The position numbers were made by a program, and so were the translations under genes. A DNA stretch of 28,538 nt from Eshraghiella sp964441705. GTDB taxonomy: Bacteria; Bacillota; Clostridia; Lachnospirales; Lachnospiraceae. Every line of letters begins with the position of its first letter. Positions within the stretch are counted from its first letter, which is position 1. The stretch spans positions 1 to 28,538 of the forward strand of contig CAYTWF010000041.1 in NCBI GenBank assembly GCA_964441705.1, in the 5' to 3' direction. Shown one piece after another: positions 24,397 to 28,538 of the stretch. The notes beneath the pieces are model-generated. The model worked only from the letters and a program-made list of their open reading frames with translations, did not search any database and was not told where the DNA came from.

Positions 24397-25938
24397 ATGA
24401 AAAAATACTATAAATTTCTCTGGAAAGAGATTACAATGCGACTCCTTTTCCACATAATATATATGTGTGCCATTGCGGCACTGCCATATGTTATCAAAAA
24501 CATGATTGACTGTGGCTTTCACAATGGTTCAAGAGATGTGGTTAAGTGGGTAGGGATTTTCGTTATATTTGTTGTCATTGGTATGGCGGCTCAGTATGTT
24601 ACGCAGAAAAATGCGTGGAAGCTGGATAAAAGCTTTTATAAAAGAATAAGACAGGATTATTTTACTGCGGTAATTAACAAGCTCCCGGAGGATTATGCAC
24701 AAAAGGAAATTGGTGAGTATTCATCAGTTATCAATAATGATATTGCGGGCTGCGAGGAATACATAGAATATACAATGGAGATATGCGAGTCTGTTATAGG
24801 TCTGGCAGTGTATGCGGTGTATATTTTTATGCTGGACATACGTATTGCTGTGATAATATATGCGGTGGCGGTACTTACTCTTTTTCTTCCGCGAATTACC
24901 GGACGTAAGCTGTCTGGTAAGAAGAAACAGCTGTTGACGGATACAGGTAGGTATACCAATACTCTTATTGATTTGCTAAAGGGCTTCTCCTTCATTAATC
25001 ATTTCACAGAGAGCAATATATCTAAAAGACATAAGGAATACCTGGATGAAATGGAGCAGTCAAGGTATGAATTTGGCAAGTATAAAACCTTTGCCAATGT
25101 GCTTAATGGAAGCGTTATGTACATTGTTAATACAGCCGCCTTTGCAATTATTGCCGTTCTTTTATGCGCAGGCTCAATTACGGCAGGTGTTGCGGCTGCA
25201 ACTATATCCTATATACAGGATTTTATGTATCCGCTCCGAACGATTATTGATTCTGTCAGTGCAGTCAAATCCGTTACAGGTGTTAAGGATGGGGTAATAT
25301 CAGAGATTGAATCCAGGCGGACTGTTCCCTTTTGCGCAATGACGTTTGAGACCGGAATCGCAATGAAGGATGTGTCTATTAAGCTGGATAAGTTCCAGCT
25401 AAGTAACCAGTGCTTTTACTTTGAGAAGGGTAAAAGCTATGTTTTCACCGGAAAAAGCGGCACTGGTAAGAGTACAGCTGCAAAGCTGGTGGCACAGAAA
25501 ATAACACAGGATTCTGGAGAGATATTGATAGATGGCGTAGAGGCATCATATGATTTATGCAACGAGCTTATATTTTATCTGGAACAGAATTCCTATGTCT
25601 ATGCTCAGCCATATCAGGACAACGCCACAATGTTTGACAGCTACGCGTATGAGAGAATAATTGACAGGCTGGCAGGCGATGCAAGGTATGAATCAATATA
25701 TGGGGCGCCTGACTGCAGCGCACTAAGCGGAGGGGAAAAGCAGCTGGTGCTGATATCAAGGGCAATTATGTCCGGCAGGGATATTCTTGTTCTGGACGAA
25801 CCGTTTTCGGCAATGAACAGCGAGCTTGAAATGCATGCTACCCGAGAGCTTTTGAAGACGGGAAGAACAATAATTATGGTTACTCATAACAGTAATCCGG
25901 AATACCTTAATCTTTTTGATGAAAAAATATGCTTTTAG
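24397..25938 (+). CDS. Compact ABC half-transporter (fused membrane and ATPase domains)
   Basis: A 513-residue protein with five or six membrane segments in the first 290 residues and an ATPase domain from about 320. Walker A is GKSGTGKS (352-359), the Q loop lies in YLEQNSYVY, the signature is LSGGEK (443-448), Walker B is ILVLDEPFSAM, and the H-loop His is in MVTHN. Only 91 residues separate Walker A from the signature, fewer than in well-known exporters such as MsbA, and the whole chain is shorter than the usual 570-600. It lacks a separate partner gene, so it may work as a homodimer. Substrate unknown. AAGGGG stands upstream of the ATG. Confidence 0.9.
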   Translation: MKKYYKFLWKEITMRLLFHIIYMCAIAALPYVIKNMIDCGFHNGSRDVVKWVGIFVIFVVIGMAAQYVTQKNAWKLDKSFYKRIRQDYFTAVINKLPEDYAQKEIGEYSSVINNDIAGCEEYIEYTMEICESVIGLAVYAVYIFMLDIRIAVIIYAVAVLTLFLPRITGRKLSGKKKQLLTDTGRYTNTLIDLLKGFSFINHFTESNISKRHKEYLDEMEQSRYEFGKYKTFANVLNGSVMYIVNTAAFAIIAVLLCAGSITAGVAAATISYIQDFMYPLRTIIDSVSAVKSVTGVKDGVISEIESRRTVPFCAMTFETGIAMKDVSIKLDKFQLSNQCFYFEKGKSYVFTGKSGTGKSTAAKLVAQKITQDSGEILIDGVEASYDLCNELIFYLEQNSYVYAQPYQDNATMFDSYAYERIIDRLAGDARYESIYGAPDCSALSGGEKQLVLISRAIMSGRDILVLDEPFSAMNSELEMHATRELLKTGRTIIMVTHNSNPEYLNLFDEKICF

Positions 25939-25950
25939 CGACGTGCAGTA

Positions 25951-25959
25951 TGATACAAT
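25951..25959 (+). promoter_or_regulatory. Extended -10 promoter for the nucleotidyltransferase gene
   Basis: TGA-TACAAT (25951-25959), an extended -10, 12 bases after the ABC stop. No good -35 is seen. Confidence 0.45.
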
Positions 25960-25989
25960 AGGATATATTAAAGCATGGAGGACACAATA

Positions 25990-26775
25990 ATGGTAGAGCA
26001 GCTTTTTAATGAATTTGCCGGGCTTAGCCAGGTAGAGGCGATTGCTCTTGGAGGTTCAAGAGCGGGTAATAATTATGATGCCAAATCGGACTATGATGTG
26101 TACGTATATTGCACGGAAATGATACCGGACGCTGTAAGGCTTGATATTCTTAACAGATACTGCAGCGTTATAGAGCTTGGTAACCATTTCTGGGAGCTTG
26201 AGGATAACTGTACATTAAAGGATGGAATAGATATAGATATTTTGTACCGCAGTCTTGATGACTTTACAGCTGGGGTCGCGCAGGTGGTGGAGCAGTATGA
26301 GCCTCATAATGGATATACTACATGTATGTGGCATAACCTGATGAACTGCAGGATTATATATGACAGAGACAAAAGACTTGAGGCAGCAGTAGAAAGATTT
26401 GACGTTCCTTATCCGGACCAGCTTAAGAAAAATATTATTGACTGGAATATGAGACTTCTTCGCAAGTCACTTCCCGCATACGAACTGCAGCTCCTTAAAG
26501 CGGCAGGACGAGGGGATATTGTAAGTGTTAATCACAGAATGGCTGCATTTCTTGAGTCATATTTTGATATTATCTATGCAATGAATGGACAGACGCATCC
26601 CGGTGAGAAAAGAATGGTATTCTATTGTCTGGAAAAATGCGCTGTTCTGCCGGATAATTTTGAGAATAATATTAAGCAGCTTCTTGGGCATATGTTCGAT
26701 GGAAAAGAGGTACTAAAGGATAATCTGAACACGCTTATAGCCTCGCTTGAGCAGTGCCTGAAAGGAATATTATAA
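25990..26775 (+). CDS. Nucleotidyltransferase-fold protein with DUF4037-like C-terminus
   Basis: A 261-residue cytoplasmic protein of the polymerase-beta-like nucleotidyltransferase superfamily. The GGS motif (Gly21-Gly22-Ser23 in ALGGSRAG) and the metal-binding pair Asp34/Asp36 in SDYDVYVY are intact, with a further acidic strand IDIDILYR. The C-terminal helical half, with FYCLEKCAVLPDNFEN, resembles DUF4037. Relatives include aminoglycoside adenylyltransferases and other small-molecule or protein modifiers, so the substrate is undetermined. The start is ATG 25990 with GGAGG at 25977-25981; ATG 25975 overlaps that site. The end overlaps the DUF1294 gene by 6 bases on the other strand. Confidence 0.82.
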   Translation: MVEQLFNEFAGLSQVEAIALGGSRAGNNYDAKSDYDVYVYCTEMIPDAVRLDILNRYCSVIELGNHFWELEDNCTLKDGIDIDILYRSLDDFTAGVAQVVEQYEPHNGYTTCMWHNLMNCRIIYDRDKRLEAAVERFDVPYPDQLKKNIIDWNMRLLRKSLPAYELQLLKAAGRGDIVSVNHRMAAFLESYFDIIYAMNGQTHPGEKRMVFYCLEKCAVLPDNFENNIKQLLGHMFDGKEVLKDNLNTLIASLEQCLKGIL

Positions 26776-27051
26776 TAATAAATACAAAGCAACAGAAATT
26801 ATAATTTGAATAACAAGAATCACAGGCATACCTATTACAAAGTGGGTATGCTTTGTTTTATGCCGAAAAACCTGCATTCCCAGTATGGAACCTATGCTTC
26901 CGCCGAGTATTGCACTAAGAAAAAGTGTTCGCTCCTTAATGCGCCACTGATGCTTTCTGGCTTTATGCTTATCAATGCCCATAAGGGCAAAGGCAGTGAT
27001 ATTAATAATTAAAAGATATGATGTTATTATATATGGAAGATACTGTTTCAT
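26770..27051 (-). CDS. DUF1294 membrane protein
   Basis: A 93-residue protein with hydrophobic segments at about 5-24, 45-60 and 70-92. It carries the family pattern FALMGIDKHKARKHQWRIKE then LGGSIGSILGMQVFRHKTKH, typical of DUF1294. The function is unknown. On the minus strand CAGGAGCG precedes the ATG. Its 3' end overlaps the convergent nucleotidyltransferase gene by 6 bases and no terminator lies between them. Confidence 0.92.
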   Translation of the reverse strand: MKQYLPYIITSYLLIINITAFALMGIDKHKARKHQWRIKERTLFLSAILGGSIGSILGMQVFRHKTKHTHFVIGMPVILVIQIIISVALYLLL

Positions 27052-27073
27052 AGCACGCTCCTGTTTTTATATG

Positions 27074-27103
27074 ATTATAGCATATGGGGTTGTAATTTGT
27101 GAA
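27074..27103 (-). promoter_or_regulatory. Promoter for DUF1294
   Basis: On the minus strand TTCACA (27103-27098), an 18-base spacer and a perfect TATAAT (27079-27074) with TGC before it, an extended -10. It lies 23 bases before the DUF1294 start. Confidence 0.7.
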
Positions 27104-27116
27104 TGCCGGCTGACAA

Positions 27117-27155
27117 TTAACTAAAGTTAACTTTACTAAAGTATACTTGAGTTAA
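27117..27155. repeat. 39-bp imperfect palindrome between divergent promoters
   Basis: Around the centre at 27136, 16 of 19 symmetric positions are complementary. Each half holds its own small palindrome, AAAGTTAACTTT (27123-27134) and AAGTATACTT (27139-27148), and the two share a direct repeat, CTAAAGT..ACTT, spaced 16 bases. It sits upstream of both the DUF1294 and ileS promoters, where an operator or cruciform could lie. No regulator binding site is recognised. Confidence 0.8.
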
Positions 27156-27163
27156 TATTGCAA

Positions 27164-27192
27164 TTGACAAATATTTTACTTGTGTCTATAAT
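27164..27192 (+). promoter_or_regulatory. Consensus promoter for the ileS leader
   Basis: TTGACA (27164-27169), a 17-base spacer and TATAAT (27187-27192): both hexamers match the vegetative consensus perfectly. RNA would start near 27199 and leave a leader of about 345 bases before ileS. Confidence 0.9.
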
Positions 27193-27198
27193 TAGGCT

Positions 27199-27472
27199 AT
27201 TCAAGACTATGAAAGAGACAGTAGACCTTTTTTGAACGTAACAGAGAGCCGCGTCAGCTGGAAAGCGGTACTATTAGAATCAGGTTGAATATCACTCCGG
27301 AGTTCCCGGTTGAACATCTTTTTGATATATCATTTAAGATAATTAGACTGAGGCGGTTTTCTCCCGTTACAGAGAACGCATATGTTGGTATGCCGAGAGT
27401 ATCACTGATAGTGATTATTACTGATGAATTATTTCAGGCCTCTGCCAATACGCGGCAGGGGCCTTTTGCTTT
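27199..27472 (+). ncRNA. T-box riboswitch leader of ileS (Ile specifier)
   Basis: Senses uncharged tRNA-Ile and controls ileS. Stem I features are clear: AGTAGA (K-turn side), the distal AGAGAGCCGCGTCAGCTGG region from 27243, and a specifier loop in GAATATCACTCCGGAGT with the codon ATC (Ile) near 27290-27292, followed by A. TTGAAC follows Stem I, and a Stem III-like hairpin (GCGGTTTTCTC...GAGAACGC) comes near 27352-27379. The usual AGGGTGGNACCGCG core is not found; the best counterpart is TGTTGGTATGCCGAG (27383-27397), which keeps UGGU, complementary to the ACCA end of tRNA-Ile. A terminator then follows. The 490 bases between DUF1294 and ileS hold this leader, its promoter and the palindrome, with no gene. 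Confidence 0.88.
27437..27472 (+). terminator. Intrinsic terminator of the ileS T-box leader
   Basis: GGCCTCTGCC (27437-27446) pairs with GGCAGGGGCC (27454-27463) with one wobble, followed by TTTTGCTTT. It would stop RNA before ileS when tRNA-Ile is charged. Confidence 0.85.
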
Positions 27473-27490
27473 CCATAAAGCAAAGGTGCC
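27460..27490 (+). promoter_or_regulatory. Second hairpin overlapping the ileS leader terminator
   Basis: GGC (27460-27462) plus CTTTTGCTTT (27463-27472) pairs with AAAGCAAAGG (27477-27486) and GCC (27488-27490), with one bulged T. It takes up the terminator's 3' arm end and its U tract, so the two cannot fully form together. Confidence 0.6.
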
Positions 27491-27543
27491 AGGTTACACC
27501 ATGACCGCAGATAATACAATATTTTGGAAAGGAATTGATAAAA

Positions 27544-28538
27544 ATGTACGAGAAAGTATCAACAGACCTTAAATTCGTCGAGAGAGAAAAAGAAATTCAG
27601 CAATTCTGGAAAGACAAGAAAATATTTGAAAAGAGCATGGAAATGCGTGAGGGATGTCCGGAATATACATTCTATGATGGACCTCCAACAGCTAATGGCA
27701 AGCCACATATTGGACATGTGCTTACCCGTGTTATCAAGGATATGATTCCAAGATACAGAACAATGAAGGGATACATGGTACCACGTAAGGCTGGATGGGA
27801 TACCCACGGACTTCCGGTAGAGCTTGAGGTTGAGAAGAAGCTTGGTCTTGATGGCAAGGAGCAGATTGAGGAATATGGTCTTGAGCCATTTATCAAATAC
27901 TGCAAGGAATCAGTATGGAAATATAAGGGAATGTGGGAGGATTTTTCAGGCACAGTTGGATTCTGGGCTGATATGGATAATCCTTACGTAACCTATGATA
28001 ACGATTTTATTGAGTCAGAATGGTGGGCTCTTAAAGAAATATGGAACAAGAAGCTCCTTTACAAGGGATTTAAGATTGTACCTTACTGTCCTAGATGTGG
28101 AACTCCTCTTTCATCACATGAGGTGGCACAGGGCTATAAGAATGTAAAAGAACGTTCAGCAGTTGTCCGTTTCAGGCTTGTTGATGAGGATGCATATTTC
28201 CTTGCATGGACAACAACACCTTGGACACTTCCATCCAACGTAGCATTATGTGTTAATCCTGAGGAGACCTATTGCAAGGTTAAGGCTGTTGACGGATACA
28301 CATACTATATGGCAGAGGCCCTTCTTGATAAGGTTCTTGGAGGTCTTGAAAGAGAAGAGGGAACACCTGCCTACGAGGTACTTGAGACCTGTAAAGGACA
28401 GGCACTTGAATATAAGGAGTATGAGCCATTATTCAAATGTGCTGGAGAAGCAGCAGTCAGACAGCATAAGAAGGCACATTTTGTTACTTGTGACAGCTAC
28501 GTAACAATGTCAGATGGTACCGGTATTGTTCATATTGC
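27544..28538 (+). CDS. ileS: Isoleucyl-tRNA synthetase, eukaryote-like type (5' part)
   Basis: Charges tRNA-Ile. The first 331 codons are open to the window edge, so the C-terminal part is missing. The start reads MYEKVSTDLKFVEREKEIQQ, then FYDGPPTANGKPHIGHVL with the class I HIGH motif, GWDTHGLPVELEVEKKLG, PYCPRCGTPLSSHEV, and the start of the editing domain with WTTTPWTLPSN. YDGPPTANGKPHIGH and VELEVEK place it with the IleS2/eukaryote-like group rather than the usual bacterial type (GPPYANG). Some members of this group tolerate mupirocin, but that is not shown here. GGAAAGG precedes ATG 27544. It is controlled by the T-box leader upstream. Confidence 0.97.
   Translation, partial: MYEKVSTDLKFVEREKEIQQFWKDKKIFEKSMEMREGCPEYTFYDGPPTANGKPHIGHVLTRVIKDMIPRYRTMKGYMVPRKAGWDTHGLPVELEVEKKLGLDGKEQIEEYGLEPFIKYCKESVWKYKGMWEDFSGTVGFWADMDNPYVTYDNDFIESEWWALKEIWNKKLLYKGFKIVPYCPRCGTPLSSHEVAQGYKNVKERSAVVRFRLVDEDAYFLAWTTTPWTLPSNVALCVNPEETYCKVKAVDGYTYYMAEALLDKVLGGLEREEGTPAYEVLETCKGQALEYKEYEPLFKCAGEAAVRQHKKAHFVTCDSYVTMSDGTGIVHI

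Noticed and set aside
27285..27572. 95-residue plus-strand ORF upstream of ileS
   Set aside because: It lies in the T-box leader and reads into ileS out of frame; the conserved RNA features explain the sequence.

Overview
The window looks like a chromosomal segment of a spore-forming, low-to-moderate GC member of the Clostridia, most likely a Lachnospiraceae species. The signs are Shine-Dalgarno-led genes with many A/T-ending codons, vegetative TTGACA/TATAAT-type promoters, sporulation genes (spoIIR, a SipL-like DUF3794/LysM protein, a CotS-like coat protein), several lipobox lipoproteins, DUF1934 and DUF1294 genes, and a T-box leader in front of ileS. Placement below family level is inference. 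No phage, insertion sequence, CRISPR array, rRNA or tRNA was seen.

Layout. 1-4188: metK (interrupted by a 10-N assembly gap), then a sensor kinase/OmpR-type regulator pair and an RluA-family pseudouridine synthase in one tight run. 4198-8105: an AI-2E-type permease whose ribosome site lies in a hairpin, then an MBOAT acyltransferase and its DHHW/AlgJ-like partner behind their own promoter, a typical cell-surface polysaccharide O-acetylation pair. 8188-9503: two lipoproteins, the second with a transglutaminase-like domain. 9524-12361: proS and cca separated by three 51-bp tandem repeats. 12370-16866: a structured leader, a CotS-like pseudokinase, a PEGA-repeat lipoprotein, a PrcB_C lipoprotein and the SipL-like gene. 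16932-17537 (minus): an unassigned protein. 17709-20402: ispE, a GntR/FCD regulator, spoIIR and DUF1934. 20522-22480: small membrane proteins and a PlsC-type acyltransferase. 22484-26775: an AT-richer stretch with a predicted membrane-anchored gluzincin metalloprotease, a small one-TM protein, a short ABC half-transporter and a DUF4037-type nucleotidyltransferase. 26770-28538: DUF1294 (minus), a divergent promoter region with a 39-bp imperfect palindrome, the Ile T-box leader, and the 5' part of a eukaryote-like ileS.

How the genes work together. Most are housekeeping (SAM synthesis, isoprenoid precursor synthesis, tRNA charging and CCA addition, phosphatidate synthesis) mixed with sporulation and envelope functions. 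No complete new defence or biosynthetic system is evident. The most unusual signals are non-coding: the 51-bp repeat array, hairpins that bury ribosome sites at 4198-4231 and 12370-12461, the palindrome at 27117-27155, and an ileS T-box leader with a degenerate T-box core and a second hairpin that re-uses the terminator's 3' arm and U tract. Among proteins, the AT-rich metalloprotease/small protein pair next to a compact ABC half-transporter is the least explained.
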